Notes: generated by a model from the sequence alone, not told the origin. A DNA stretch of 64,000 nucleotides from Photobacterium aphoticum (GCF_001029435.1 NZ_LDOV01000022.1:62001-126000), one strand, 5' to 3'; shown: positions 1 through 8,557, counted from the first letter of the stretch. Numbers and translations: made by a program.

Positions 1-2
1 AC

Positions 3-284
3 TCTAGATATCCTCCTCTGTATGGTGGATTGACGACAGATTTTCAAGTGGAGTATAGGGTTAACTATTTAGTAACGAGAGACAATAAGCAGTTCGGTGA
101 AATAAAAATTGTCACAGATTTTCCTAAGATTTGGCTTATTGATATGCGTTACCCTGATTTACCGCCTCAAGTTTTGGAAAACTTGGAGACTAACAAAGTG
201 CGTTATGCCATTGGTAATGATGAAGTGTTGGAATTCTTCTGCCAAGATGGGTTGTGTAAAACAATGCGAATAGATTCATTCTGA
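3..284 (+). CDS. 3' end of an unidentified gene (partial at window edge)
   Basis: The reading frame is open to the left edge of the window and closes with TGA at 282-284. A TTG at position 30 could serve as a start, but the codons before it are also open and no Shine-Dalgarno sequence precedes it, so this is probably the tail of a longer protein. The visible 90-odd residues are acidic and soluble with no transmembrane stretch, and include two late cysteines in FFCQDGLCK. I do not recognise the family. A strong intrinsic terminator follows within 5 bases, so this is the last gene of its transcript. Confidence 0.55.
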   Translation, partial: SRYPPLYGGLTTDFQVEYRVNYLVTRDNKQFGEIKIVTDFPKIWLIDMRYPDLPPQVLENLETNKVRYAIGNDEVLEFFCQDGLCKTMRIDSF

Positions 285-285
285 G

Positions 286-315
286 TAAAACCGCCCCGAA
301 GAGGCGGTTTTTATT
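286..315 (+). terminator. intrinsic terminator
   Basis: Inverted repeat AAACCGCC / GGCGGTTT with a 7-base loop, followed by a T-rich tract. It lies directly after the partial gene at the left edge and between it and the convergent lipoprotein gene. Confidence 0.85.
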
Positions 316-321
316 TAATAT

Positions 322-1188
322 TTACTTGTCGGTAGGGTTAGGAATAGGATTCGTTGGGTAGAAATATTCCACGGTGTATCTGAATGACGGTAAGGCAATG
401 TTGTCATGGTCAACATCAAAATAGGCCGTTTCAATTTTCAGATCTTGGAATCCCCGCTTGTTGAGTCTTTCCGAGTGTGTTTCTACGTTTTCTGCCAGGG
501 TAGATTGTAGTGCGCCAGTCATTAGGAACTCGGTATCCCACACCTCAGATGCGGCATAACGGTCATCAACCAGTTGGTCAAAGTAATCATTGAATTCATG
601 AATTTGGTGGTTGAACGTGTGACGAAACGCAGGATCATACGCCGCATAGGCATTAAAGACAGGATCAAAAGGATCATCCAACATCATGATGGTGCCTGCC
701 ATGTTACCGCCAAATGAATAACCCACCAGCAGTCGCTGTTTAGGGTCGATGTTGTAATCATTTTCTATCTGCGGGATGAGTTCTTTGCTTAAGAACTTAA
801 AGTAATTATCAAGGCCTGGTTGAATGTAATCTCGCTGCCTCTGGTTACGCGGGCCTTCGCCAATACTGACCAAGATCACTTGCGTGCCGAGTTCATCCAA
901 TATGGCGTCGTATTCGCTACTGGTCCACTGTCCATCGGTGGCATAAATTACAGGGTAGGGGTAACCATCAGCGTCATAATCTGCAGGTGTGTGAACGTAA
1001 ATCGGGTATTCATGTGTACCAATTTTATGGTTTAGAAGGTCGATGGTATACGCAGATTTTAAACGGTAGGTCGGTTCGCCATAGCGCTCGTAGAGAGAGT
1101 AGTCATGTTCTTTGTCACCGCCGCTATTACAACCCGCAACAAAAGTGATGGCGAGGATCATCCATGATTTTTTGAATTTCATAAACAT
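322..1188 (-). CDS. lipoprotein alpha/beta hydrolase (putative esterase, Fes/IroE-like)
   Basis: A 288-residue exported protein. The N-terminus has two lysines, a hydrophobic stretch and the lipobox FVAGC, so Cys20 should be acylated and the protein tethered to a membrane. The rest (about residues 45-280) resembles the putative esterase family of PF00756/COG2819: IYATDGQW near residue 81, then the nucleophile elbow GYSFGG with Ser158, and a late DVDHDN segment that could supply the catalytic His. Family members hydrolyse esters, including siderophore esters, but no iron genes sit nearby, so the substrate is unknown. AAGGA lies about 11 bases before the ATG. It is transcribed alone, convergent with the upstream partial gene. 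Confidence 0.75.
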   Translation of the reverse strand: MFMKFKKSWMILAITFVAGCNSGGDKEHDYSLYERYGEPTYRLKSAYTIDLLNHKIGTHEYPIYVHTPADYDADGYPYPVIYATDGQWTSSEYDAILDELGTQVILVSIGEGPRNQRQRDYIQPGLDNYFKFLSKELIPQIENDYNIDPKQRLLVGYSFGGNMAGTIMMLDDPFDPVFNAYAAYDPAFRHTFNHQIHEFNDYFDQLVDDRYAASEVWDTEFLMTGALQSTLAENVETHSERLNKRGFQDLKIETAYFDVDHDNIALPSFRYTVEYFYPTNPIPNPTDK

Positions 1189-2006
1189 ACAGTGTTCTAT
1201 CCTTATAACTATTTAATAGCCAACAACGCCAATATCTTGAAATGAGATATCGGTAAATGAACTGCACGTACCGTTTCACTATTGAATGGAGACGATCCAC
1301 CTCTCTGAAATTTAGGGATTGATGAGTGAGCACATTATGGTGAATGTTAGGGATTTGCTATAGGGATAAAATAATACTGAGAGAAGTGTCAAATATATAA
1401 TTGATACGAAGGTGGTTTATTATTGACGTTGTGCTCGCGCCATCATTTTATAAAAAAGGGTTCTGAGACAGGAAAATTCAGGAATCATTGGCTGCCGTTC
1501 CAATTATCCTCAGTAAATCGTGATAATTGATTATTCATACTTCTGTCACAATTTCGTATTGCCGTGGTGATTCGAGTCACAAAAGGTACAAATGGATCGC
1601 TGTTGGCAGGAATTTATAAATATCGCTCGCCTCACGTGTCAATTTTATGACGAATTACAATTGGGTTTAAATTGACCTGTTTTAGTTTGTATATAAATTT
1701 TAATTGATGGGTTAATTATTAGGATATATATCCAATAATCTTAAGTGGATAATATATTAAAATGATTTACTCCTCATTATTACTCTTAAACGTCACAAAT
1801 CGATAAATATCCCATCATTTATCTTGTCTTGATTTGTTGTAACTATTATCAATTACCTCTTGCTCCCTTATTCCATATTATCAAGCATATTCCTCATGCG
1901 TATTTTACCTATGGCTTTTCTGCATATTTACAATCTGAAACATGATAGTTAGTCTCATTACAGGTTTTAACAAGTTTGTAATATTAGAAATCACGTTGAG
2001 GTGAGT
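1189..2006. other. AT-rich intergenic region, no gene seen
   Basis: About 800 bases between the divergent lipoprotein esterase and the minor-pilin operon. The stretch is AT-rich, especially 1650-1980. I see no convincing coding frame, RNA gene or strong hairpin. It must contain the promoters of both flanking transcription units, but I cannot place them with confidence. Confidence 0.5.
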
Positions 2007-2411
2007 ATGAAGGGGTGGGAAAAAGGATTTACCCTTATTGAATTACTGTTCGTCGTGGCGATTATCGGGGTATTAGTAACGATTGCCGCGCCGGCCTATA
2101 CACAGCATGTCCAAGAGGCTCGCCGTGCTGATGTGCAGCAGTTTTTGCTCCAGCAAGTCGCCATTTTAGAACGACAGTTTACGCGTTTAGGCGGTTACCC
2201 AGACAGTTTTACGGTCAGCCCGACAGAGCACTATCGCTTTACGTATGAAGCATCGACTGCCGCGACATTAACGCCGGGTAATTTGAATGATTCCATGACG
2301 TTCACGTTAACGTCTATCCCGCAAGGGGCACAATCCGGTGATGAGTGTGGCAACTTGAGTATCAATCATGCAGGGCAAAAAAATGCCGTTTTGCCTCATT
2401 GCTGGAGGTAG
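2007..2411 (+). CDS. type IV minor pilin, PilE-like
   Basis: First gene of a five-gene minor-pilin operon. It has a class III prepilin signal: short basic leader MKGWEKG, cleavage G7/F8, Glu at +5 of the mature protein (FTLIE), then a hydrophobic helix. PilD would cleave and N-methylate it. Two C-terminal cysteines (GDECGN and PHCWR) could form the D-loop disulphide typical of PilE-type pilins. A GTG six bases earlier (2001) is in frame, but GAGG at 1998-2001 is better spaced for the ATG at 2007. The stop sits 4 bases before the next start. Minor pilins prime pilus assembly and modulate adhesion or DNA uptake; which pilus this set serves cannot be told here because no pilBCD genes are present. 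Confidence 0.85.
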   Translation: MKGWEKGFTLIELLFVVAIIGVLVTIAAPAYTQHVQEARRADVQQFLLQQVAILERQFTRLGGYPDSFTVSPTEHYRFTYEASTAATLTPGNLNDSMTFTLTSIPQGAQSGDECGNLSINHAGQKNAVLPHCWR

Positions 2412-2415
2412 TGTG

Positions 2416-2871
2416 ATGGCGCAACGGAAACAGGGTGGTTTTACAATCTTAGAACTGTTTGTGACCATCAGCATTGTCTGCATTTTAGCGGCTGCCGCAT
2501 TACCTTCCTTTTCTTCGCAAGTGAAAAACGAACGTATCGTCACCAATGCGAATCAATTGCACAGCGTGGTGAAGTTTGCCCGTGGCGAAGCGGCCAAACG
2601 CGCTGAGCAAATCAACTTAGTGGTGTTGGACACCAAGTGGTTAGTCAAAATCCATGCCGGTACCCCAGAGGAAGAAACGCTGGCGGAATTTATGCCTTCA
2701 CATCCTTCTGTGTCTATTAGCAATCTAAGAAATATGACGGTGTCAAAAACCGGCGCAATGCCGACGGCGCAATTCATTATTACAGACGGCGATAGCCAAA
2801 CGGCTGATCGTTACCTGTGTGTGTTTTCCAGTGGACAGAGTGTACTCAAGAAGGAGGCGAGTTGTTTATGA
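2416..2871 (+). CDS. type IV minor pilin, FimT/GspH-like
   Basis: 151 residues from the ATG at 2416, preceded by GGAGG at 2404-2408. The prepilin motif is QGG/FTILE with Glu at +5 and a hydrophobic helix rich in Ile, Val and Ala. A FimT/GspH-type globular domain follows: NANQLHSVVKFARGEAAKR is the typical amphipathic region of that family, and the protein ends with two cysteines (YLCVFSSG, EASCL). FimT-type minor pilins are known to bind DNA during transformation in some species, which here is only a possibility. The stop codon overlaps the next start as ATGA, which suggests translational coupling. Confidence 0.85.
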   Translation: MAQRKQGGFTILELFVTISIVCILAAAALPSFSSQVKNERIVTNANQLHSVVKFARGEAAKRAEQINLVVLDTKWLVKIHAGTPEEETLAEFMPSHPSVSISNLRNMTVSKTGAMPTAQFIITDGDSQTADRYLCVFSSGQSVLKKEASCL

Positions 2872-3302
2872 CGTTACAGCATCCGTCACAACGTGGTTTT
2901 TCCTTGATAGAGGCGTTAGTGGCGTTATTTATCTCGAGTGTCGCGCTATTGGCATTGGCAGCGGGTCAACTTAAGTCCCTTCAATATGCCAACAATAGCT
3001 TTCAGTACACCTTGGCCATGATACAAGCCAACAATGCGGTAGAGCGGGTATGGAATGATGCTTGTGCCCTGCAGCATGGCGTAAAAGAATTTGATCAGCC
3101 CTATATCGATACGACGTTATCGCCGGATCTCCCCGGTTATACATTGACGTTAGTCGGGGTGGAAGCGCACGCCTTTACCAATAACTTTACCGTGAATGTC
3201 GCATGGGATGATACCCGCGTGAATGATGAAGCGCGCAGTGAAAATCAGATTAACGTGAATGTAACCTTCCCTAAATTGCCGAGTCGTTGCCATGCCATTT
3301 AA
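2868..3302 (+). CDS. type IV minor pilin, PilV-like
   Basis: 144 residues. The ATG at 2868 overlaps the previous stop as ATGA and has AGGAGG about 12 bases upstream. The prepilin cleavage site is QRG/FSLIEALVAL with Glu at +5. The short mature domain holds two cysteines (NDACALQ and SRCHAI). The position as third gene between a FimT-like and a PilW-like protein matches the usual fimT-pilV-pilW-pilX order of minor-pilin operons, which is the main basis for calling it PilV-like. Its 3' end overlaps the next gene by 11 bases. Confidence 0.8.
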   Translation: MTLQHPSQRGFSLIEALVALFISSVALLALAAGQLKSLQYANNSFQYTLAMIQANNAVERVWNDACALQHGVKEFDQPYIDTTLSPDLPGYTLTLVGVEAHAFTNNFTVNVAWDDTRVNDEARSENQINVNVTFPKLPSRCHAI

Positions 3303-3822
3303 AAACAAAAAATACGCGGGTTTTACCTTGGTGGAGTTATTGGTGGGGATGGCTGTGAGCATGATCCTTATTATGGGCAGCATCATGGGCTATTCCTCCA
3401 TCAAAGGCGTTATCCAAAGCAGTAAGAATATAGAAAATGCCCAAGAAGTGTTGCGTTTCAGCACAGAGACGTTCACGCGCAGCCTGAAACAGGCCAAGCA
3501 CGTGACCATCTCACACATTGGCCAGATAGAAACCAAACAAGCGGCCAATACTGTCGCATGTGACGGATCTCGCCCCACCGCGCCTTATACCGAAACCTTT
3601 AGCCGCAATGGTATGCATTTACAGTGCAACATCAGCGGGCACCTCCAAACGATTATGACGGGGTTGCACGATATCGCTTTTGAGCGCACAGAGAATTTGG
3701 TTTCAATCACCGTGACACCGCTGGCACAGGACGGTGAAGTAGCGGGCGTCGGGGCCGCAGCCCCTGTTCAAATCGATATAGCCCTGACAGGGATTATTCT
3801 CACTAAGGCGACAGGAGGTTAA
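3292..3822 (+). CDS. type IV minor pilin, PilW-like
   Basis: 176 residues beginning inside the end of the PilV-like gene. The leader MPFKNKKYAG is cleaved before FTLVELLVGM, with Glu at +5. After the helix come AQEVLRFSTETFTRSLKQA, typical of PilW/GspJ-type minor pilins, and two cysteines around residue 95-110 (VACDG, LQCNI). Family PilW proteins form part of the initiating complex at the pilus tip. The overlap on both sides shows tight operon organisation. Confidence 0.8.
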   Translation: MPFKNKKYAGFTLVELLVGMAVSMILIMGSIMGYSSIKGVIQSSKNIENAQEVLRFSTETFTRSLKQAKHVTISHIGQIETKQAANTVACDGSRPTAPYTETFSRNGMHLQCNISGHLQTIMTGLHDIAFERTENLVSITVTPLAQDGEVAGVGAAAPVQIDIALTGIILTKATGG

Positions 3823-3824
3823 AG

Positions 3825-5882
3825 GTGCCGAGGTTATATGTAATGCGATTTTCATCGAAACCGGCCATGCAGCATGCCAAGCCACATACAAATTCACTCA
3901 CAAACATATTCACAAAACAGCAGCATTCCTCACAACAAATCAGACAACACGCTATACATCATGCTAAACAGCATCCGGAGCGAGGGTTTGCTTTGGTTGG
4001 CGTGCTGGTCGTGAGCATGATTGCCGGCGGTTTAGTGCTTAATTCCATGAAAGACAATATTACTCAGGAGCGATTAAGCGGTAATTTCCAAAAAAAGACC
4101 AACGCGCGCTTAGTGGCAGAGAAAGGGGTCTTTGATACGTATAATTACCTCAATGAACAACTGGCGTTACATCCGGAAAAAAGCCTGGAACAGCTGCTTG
4201 TCGGGATGGAAACGGCTGGCAATGTCCCTGGCTTAGCAGGCATGGCGTATGCACTGACGCTGGAAACGTCTGCCGGCAGCAACACCTTGGGATTACAAAG
4301 TGACGGGGTGCGCTTTGATGGCAAAACGGTGTTAAAAGCCAATTTTAAGCTGGAGACGGGGAGTTCTACCTCATCGTCAGCCTTTGGGCGCGGCATTGTG
4401 GGGTGTGACAGGGTCGCGATCAGCGGCAGTGGCAAAATTGACAGTTATAACTCGGTACTGGGGGATTACGGTCAGATCTTGGTGGATGGTTCGCAAAATA
4501 TCGCTGGGAACGCGACGGTGAGAACGCTGAACGATAATGACTTGGTGGAGTTATCCGGTACCGGAACAATTGATGGCAATGTGTTTGCGGTCGGCAACGT
4601 GGAGTTATCCAGTTCAGCCAATATTACGGGGAATCTTTACAGTAATGGTGCCATCCATATGTTCAGTAACAGCACCATTGGTGGCGATGTCTTTTCTTAT
4701 CAGCATTATTTTCAGCAAAATGGCAGCGTTTCTGGCTCTATCCATGCGAATACCTATGTGAAAATTGAGCAGACCAAGGTTGAGGGTGGCATTGTGTCGT
4801 CCGGTTATATTACCGCAACGGGTGAAAGTATTGGCGGGGCGATGTTAGCTAATGGGGATATTACGTTACGTCAGGTCAGCGCTTTGGGGATCGCCCAAAC
4901 CTATGGCAATTACTCCCAATATGAGGGGAGTGTCGATGGGGTAAAAGCCAAGCAAAATGTCTCGCTACTGACGACCAATGCCATCATCAATAATGACAAT
5001 TTAGCCTATGCAGGAGTAGGCAGCTTCGCCAAAGAGTGGTCTGGCGCGCCTGATTCCGATTATTTGAACCCGCCTTATAAGGTTGACCCGCCTGAGCCCG
5101 CCATCCCGGTTGTGCCGCCTGTTGAGATGCTGCCCATTGATGATGGTGTTTTGGATGTCAGTGATCCGAATGATATGACCTGTGATCCTTTGGGGATTGA
5201 GAATCAGGTGCTTATTGTGGAAGATCATGCGCCACATGCCAAAGATTTGGATGTGAATGATACCGGCGCAGACACGACCGTGTATACCTTGAGTCATACT
5301 CTGGGTGAGTTTAGTCGGTGGCCGGGATCACCAGGTTCAAAGCCCACTCCCATTGCAGCACGCACCGCGCCATTTATTGGGGTCGATCAGCCCATACTGA
5401 TGTATGACAACGCCAATATTAAGGGCAAGTTGGAGGTAAAACCCGGCCACCATGTCGTGATGTTTGCGAAAGGTAACTTCATTATGTCTGGCGCGAGCTC
5501 ATTAACGATCCCTGAGAACAGCAGTCTCACCTTGATTGTGAAGGGGGATTTAATCATAGGCGCAGGGGCAGAAGTGATCACGCCGCCTCATGGTTTAACC
5601 GCCGACGGGTTGCCGGTGTTCTCCATCTTTAGTTCGTACAGCGGAACGGGGGTGTATATCACCGGTGGTGTTGAGCAAGTGTATGCAGCGATTTATGCGC
5701 CATTGACGGATATCGCCATCAGCTCCAGTGTTGGCTTTAAGGGGTCATTACTGGGGAAATCGGTCACGGTGACAGGGGATGGCGGCGTGCACTACGATGA
5801 GGCGATTGGGGATGCCGAAGTCGGAAAAGTCACGGTGACGTCACCGCCGAATCTTGTTTTTAAAGGATGGCAATCTCTGTAA
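3825..5882 (+). CDS. very large PilX-like minor pilin with beta-helix domain
   Basis: 685 residues, far above the roughly 150-200 of ordinary PilX. The GTG start at 3825 has GGAGG six bases upstream. An unusually long leader of 54 residues, rich in His, Gln and Lys, precedes the prepilin-like site ERG/FALVGV; there is no Glu at +5, as in PilX/GspK-type proteins. The helix is followed by the PilX-N hallmark NITQERLSGN. Residues about 185-390 are repetitive in Gly, Ser, Asn and Val with a short period and resemble the right-handed beta-helix of polymer-forming (bactofilin-like) domains. A Pro-rich linker near residue 420 and a second beta-rich domain (like the DUF7305 region of large PilX proteins) follow. 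The gene ends the pilin operon. It may expose a large adhesive or structural module at the pilus tip; that role is inference. Confidence 0.75.
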   Translation: MPRLYVMRFSSKPAMQHAKPHTNSLTNIFTKQQHSSQQIRQHAIHHAKQHPERGFALVGVLVVSMIAGGLVLNSMKDNITQERLSGNFQKKTNARLVAEKGVFDTYNYLNEQLALHPEKSLEQLLVGMETAGNVPGLAGMAYALTLETSAGSNTLGLQSDGVRFDGKTVLKANFKLETGSSTSSSAFGRGIVGCDRVAISGSGKIDSYNSVLGDYGQILVDGSQNIAGNATVRTLNDNDLVELSGTGTIDGNVFAVGNVELSSSANITGNLYSNGAIHMFSNSTIGGDVFSYQHYFQQNGSVSGSIHANTYVKIEQTKVEGGIVSSGYITATGESIGGAMLANGDITLRQVSALGIAQTYGNYSQYEGSVDGVKAKQNVSLLTTNAIINNDNLAYAGVGSFAKEWSGAPDSDYLNPPYKVDPPEPAIPVVPPVEMLPIDDGVLDVSDPNDMTCDPLGIENQVLIVEDHAPHAKDLDVNDTGADTTVYTLSHTLGEFSRWPGSPGSKPTPIAARTAPFIGVDQPILMYDNANIKGKLEVKPGHHVVMFAKGNFIMSGASSLTIPENSSLTLIVKGDLIIGAGAEVITPPHGLTADGLPVFSIFSSYSGTGVYITGGVEQVYAAIYAPLTDIAISSSVGFKGSLLGKSVTVTGDGGVHYDEAIGDAEVGKVTVTSPPNLVFKGWQSL

Positions 5883-5904
5883 ATTGTTCCTTAAGATGAT
5901 AGAA

Positions 5905-5948
5905 GCGCACAGTAAAAAGGAAATAGCCTTATTACTGTGCGCTTTTTT
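5905..5948 (+). terminator. intrinsic terminator of the minor-pilin operon
   Basis: Eleven-base stem GCGCACAGTAA / TTACTGTGCGC with a loop of about 15 bases, followed by TTTTTT. It lies 22 bases after the pilX-like stop. The small gene on the other strand ends immediately beside it, at 5951. Confidence 0.9.
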
Positions 5949-5950
5949 GA

Positions 5951-6085
5951 TCACTCTTCTTTTTTTCTCACACCTTGAACACGAACAATCAGCTCGCTCA
6001 GATCTTTGGCTTTCACAATACGCTTTTGTGTTTGTTCAAATTGAGGACGACGACGCTGGTTGATTTTCTTTGAATGATTGTTCAT
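5951..6085 (-). CDS. small basic hypothetical protein (44 residues)
   Basis: A short frame reading ATG at 6085 to TGA at 5951. The protein begins MNNHSKKINQRRRPQF and continues with a highly charged, Lys/Arg-rich sequence (KRIVKAKDLSELIVRV) ending RKKEE. It has no transmembrane segment or cysteine. The composition looks like a real small cytoplasmic, perhaps nucleic-acid-binding, protein rather than noise, and it fills the gap between the pilin operon terminator and the next promoter region. An AGGAAA lies about 15 bases before the ATG, which is further than ideal. I do not recognise the family. Confidence 0.6.
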   Translation of the reverse strand: MNNHSKKINQRRRPQFEQTQKRIVKAKDLSELIVRVQGVRKKEE

Positions 6086-6345
6086 GGCGTTGGTGCTTTT
6101 TCCTAGTGATGCAGTGCATTATTGTTATTTATGATTTTCATCAACCAGATGAGCGCTGGCTGGTAGTGGCACTATAAAACGCAGAACGTGAAGGAATCGT
6201 GATTTTTTGGGAGGAAAGTCACTTTTTTTGGCGGTGTAAGTACGGATAGTTGTCTGTTTTATAGGCGATTGAACGGGAATGGGTCATATTGCCTTAAGCC
6301 AAGTTTGAGAAATACGTTATGCATCGTGAATGAAGGAAGGAAAAT

Positions 6346-6723
6346 ATGGATATCAAACCTGTACATAAAGCAACGTGTCATTGTGGGGCCGTAGAGTTGG
6401 CATTGACGATGCCCAATGGATTGGAAGATCCACGTCGCTGTTCGTGTTCAATGTGCAGAAAGCGCGGGGCGATTGCCGCTTCAGTACTGCTTGAGAACCT
6501 GAAAGTGGTAAAAGGCGAAGATAATCTGACGCTTTATCAATTTAATACCATGACGGCCAAACATTACTTCTGCAAAACCTGCGGGATTTATACCCATCAC
6601 CATCGCCGTTCCAATCCTCATCAGTTTGCGATCAATGTTGCGTGCTTGGAAGGCGTGAATCCGTATGAGTTGGAACCCGTTAGGATCACCGATGGGATTA
6701 ATCATCCGTCAGATGCGAGTTAA
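6346..6723 (+). CDS. GFA-domain protein (CENP-V/GFA zinc-binding family)
   Basis: 125 residues with the zinc-site pattern of the glutathione-dependent formaldehyde-activating (Gfa/DUF636) fold. It shows CHCGAVEL near residue 11, CSCSMCRKRGAI around residue 32-43, and FCKTCGIYTHH near residue 70-80. GGAAGGAAA precedes the ATG. Members bind two zinc ions; most have no proven enzymatic role, and activity on S-hydroxymethylglutathione is doubtful for short stand-alone copies. No formaldehyde dehydrogenase gene is near. The following exporter gene begins about 50 bases later and could share a transcript. Confidence 0.85.
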   Translation: MDIKPVHKATCHCGAVELALTMPNGLEDPRRCSCSMCRKRGAIAASVLLENLKVVKGEDNLTLYQFNTMTAKHYFCKTCGIYTHHHRRSNPHQFAINVACLEGVNPYELEPVRITDGINHPSDAS

Positions 6724-6775
6724 TGAAACCGTTTGTTTGAGAAGTGAGCATATAACCATAAATCAAGGAATGATG

Positions 6776-7387
6776 ATGGGATTAGGGGAATTACTGTTTT
6801 TTATACCGGCCTGTTTTGCACTGAACATGACGCCGGGGCCGAATAATTTGTTGTCGATGAACAATGCACGTTGTTATGGCTTTCAGTCAGCATTGCTTGC
6901 GGGTATGGGGCGGATTGTGGCATTCGCGGGGATGATTGCCTTGACCGCATCTGGTTTGACTGTGGTGCTGTATGCGTCTGAAACGGTCTTTTTTCTGATT
7001 AAAACGATAGGGGCGATCTATTTGCTTTGGATTGCCTATCAACTGTGGCGTTCAGAAGCGAGTCTAGTATCAGATAGCCAGCAAATCCGAAACCGTTGGG
7101 GGTTAGCCAAACAAGAGTTCTTCCTTGCTGCGGGTAATCCTAAAGCCATTCTTATCTTTACGGCGTTTCTGCCTCAGTTTGTCGATGTGTCAAAAGACAT
7201 TAATGCACAGTTTTTCGTATTGGGCGGTGTGTTCTTACTGTTAGAGGTCGCCGCTATTTCCCTGTATGCCTTGTGTGGGCTGTACTTGAGACAGTGGTTT
7301 ACACAACCGCACATGGCACAACGTTTTAATCGTGTGTGTGCTGCGTTTCTTTCGGTGTTAGGCATCAATTTGCTGCTTGAGCGCTAA
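6776..7387 (+). CDS. LysE/RhtB-family amino acid exporter
   Basis: 203 residues of an inner-membrane protein with about six hydrophobic segments. The N-terminal signature ALNMTPGPNNLLSMNNA is the RhtB/LysE family hallmark, and WLAYQLWRS-type and AGNPKA motifs appear in the usual places (WIAYQLWRS, AAGNPKAILIF). The family exports amino acids such as homoserine, threonine or lysine; the substrate here is not determinable. Three consecutive ATG codons occur at 6770, 6773 and 6776; AAGGA at 6765-6769 is best spaced for the third. The longer open frame upstream overlaps the GFA gene and is not needed. Confidence 0.88.
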   Translation: MGLGELLFFIPACFALNMTPGPNNLLSMNNARCYGFQSALLAGMGRIVAFAGMIALTASGLTVVLYASETVFFLIKTIGAIYLLWIAYQLWRSEASLVSDSQQIRNRWGLAKQEFFLAAGNPKAILIFTAFLPQFVDVSKDINAQFFVLGGVFLLLEVAAISLYALCGLYLRQWFTQPHMAQRFNRVCAAFLSVLGINLLLER

Positions 7388-7693
7388 TCGTTACGGATAC
7401 ATTGAATGACTGGGACGAGAGCAGGGACTCGGCATGGGTTTGGAATTGGGAATGGGAGAAGGTGAGGGATAAATTTCGATTTCGTCTCAAATATGACAGA
7501 AAGTAGCTGGCATGGATGCATTGTTTCAACTTGTGTGCTGAATGCCACTGAATGTGCTTTATATTCTGTATATATAAGTGATATGAATTTTGAATTGGAC
7601 GACGTGTAGATGATTAAGTGATGACATTGCTTTGTAACAACAGATAAATGTTATGTGATGTGAGAATTGTTGCTTTATTAAAAGGATTGAAAT
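7388..7693. other. intergenic region, no gene seen
   Basis: About 300 bases between the RhtB-like exporter and the small membrane protein. It contains G-rich runs near 7430-7470 (GGAATTGGGAATGGGA) but no convincing hairpin terminator, RNA or coding frame. Confidence 0.4.
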
Positions 7694-7954
7694 ATGCACT
7701 TTCATCAAGAATGCCGTAGTCCAAAATCCCGCTTAACGTCTTTCTTATTGACCTTTGTTCTAGGTCCATTCGGTTTATTTTATACTTCTGTGCCGGGGGC
7801 GCTGGTATTGTCATTCGCAACGGTTGCTTCCATTATCACTGCGCCTAATACGGATGAGGTTGTTTTGATCGGCTCTATGCTGAAGTATTGGATCTTGGCA
7901 ATCGGCATGGGGGATCTGGCGACCATGATGCATAACCGTCGCCTCGTCAACTAG
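7694..7954 (+). CDS. small membrane protein of unknown function
   Basis: 86 residues with AAAAGG about 8 bases before the ATG. The sequence has a hydrophobic segment at about residues 15-45 (SFLLTFVLGPFGLFYTSVPG) and a second at about 55-75, so two membrane helices are likely. It contains PFGLFYTS, a motif seen in small membrane proteins that resemble TM2-type domains, but I cannot assign the family firmly. It is monocistronic, with a convergent MarR gene after it. Confidence 0.65.
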   Translation: MHFHQECRSPKSRLTSFLLTFVLGPFGLFYTSVPGALVLSFATVASIITAPNTDEVVLIGSMLKYWILAIGMGDLATMMHNRRLVN

Positions 7955-7986
7955 CGCCTTAATGTGACTGATATATCGCGTTAAAT

Positions 7987-8026
7987 CGGCACGTTGGCGA
8001 TATGGCTTAACGTGCCGGTTGTCGTT
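7987..8026. terminator. hairpin between convergent genes (probable terminator)
   Basis: Nine-base stem CGGCACGTT / AACGTGCCG with a 13-base loop, between the small membrane protein gene and the convergent marR-like gene. The downstream tract GTTGTCGTTTT is only moderately T-rich. Confidence 0.5.
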
Positions 8027-8083
8027 TTACATGATGATTTTCATGTGCTGACTTTAAAGTACAGGCTTTCACGCAATCAAAGA

Positions 8084-8506
8084 TTATTGAAGGTTTTTGG
8101 CCATTTGTTGTGTGATGCGTTTTAAGGCTGCCAAATCTTCTGTGGTTATTCCCGCTGTTAACTGCTGACTCATCTTTTCATCTATCCCACTAATTTGCGC
8201 CATGATGGCTGCACCGCTGTTTGTCAGAAGCAGGCGCTGGCTGCGTTTATCGTCAGGATTGGGCACCTTTTCAATATAGCCTTTCTCGATGAGTGTATTG
8301 AGCAAGCGGGTCACTTGCGCTTTGTCTCGGTTCAAAAATTGCACAATGTCATTGGCAGTACAAGGCGATTTTCGATCAATGATTTTAATCACACGCACAT
8401 GCATAGGCGTCAGAGGTAATCCTAATTGTTCAATATGATCATGAAGTTGGCGTTTCATGATATGAACAAGATGGAGCAGGCTATCGAGTGATGTGTCATG
8501 GGCCAT
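8084..8506 (-). CDS. MarR-family transcriptional regulator
   Basis: 140 residues with the winged helix-turn-helix of MarR proteins. Helices run through VIKIIDRKSPCTANDIVQFL, the recognition helix is DKAQVTRLLNTLIEKG (about 61-76), and the wing is DDKRSQRLLLT (about 86-95). The open frame extends 28 codons further to 8590, but that extension would run through the promoter and two operator palindromes at 8528-8571, so the ATG at 8506 is preferred. MarR proteins bind as dimers to palindromes and release on ligand binding. The divergent DUF2798-DUF3861 operon is the probable target along with its own gene. Confidence 0.88.
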   Translation of the reverse strand: MAHDTSLDSLLHLVHIMKRQLHDHIEQLGLPLTPMHVRVIKIIDRKSPCTANDIVQFLNRDKAQVTRLLNTLIEKGYIEKVPNPDDKRSQRLLLTNSGAAIMAQISGIDEKMSQQLTAGITTEDLAALKRITQQMAKNLQ

Positions 8507-8527
8507 AGAAGGATCTCTTAAAATATG

Positions 8528-8542
8528 GTTGATAATATCAAC
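8528..8542. promoter_or_regulatory. MarR-type operator palindrome 1
   Basis: Perfect odd palindrome GTTGATAATATCAAC. It overlaps the -35 box of the rightward promoter and lies just downstream of the -10 box of the leftward promoter. Together with the second palindrome 28 bases away (centre to centre) it forms a symmetrical operator region for the flanking MarR regulator. Confidence 0.75.
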
Positions 8543-8557
8543 TATGCGATCTATAGT
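8529..8557 (+). promoter_or_regulatory. sigma-70-like promoter of the DUF2798-DUF3861 operon
   Basis: TTGATA at 8529-8534, a 17-base spacer, and TATAGT at 8552-8557. The -35 box lies inside operator 1 and the -10 box touches operator 2, so a bound MarR dimer would block it. Confidence 0.65.
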
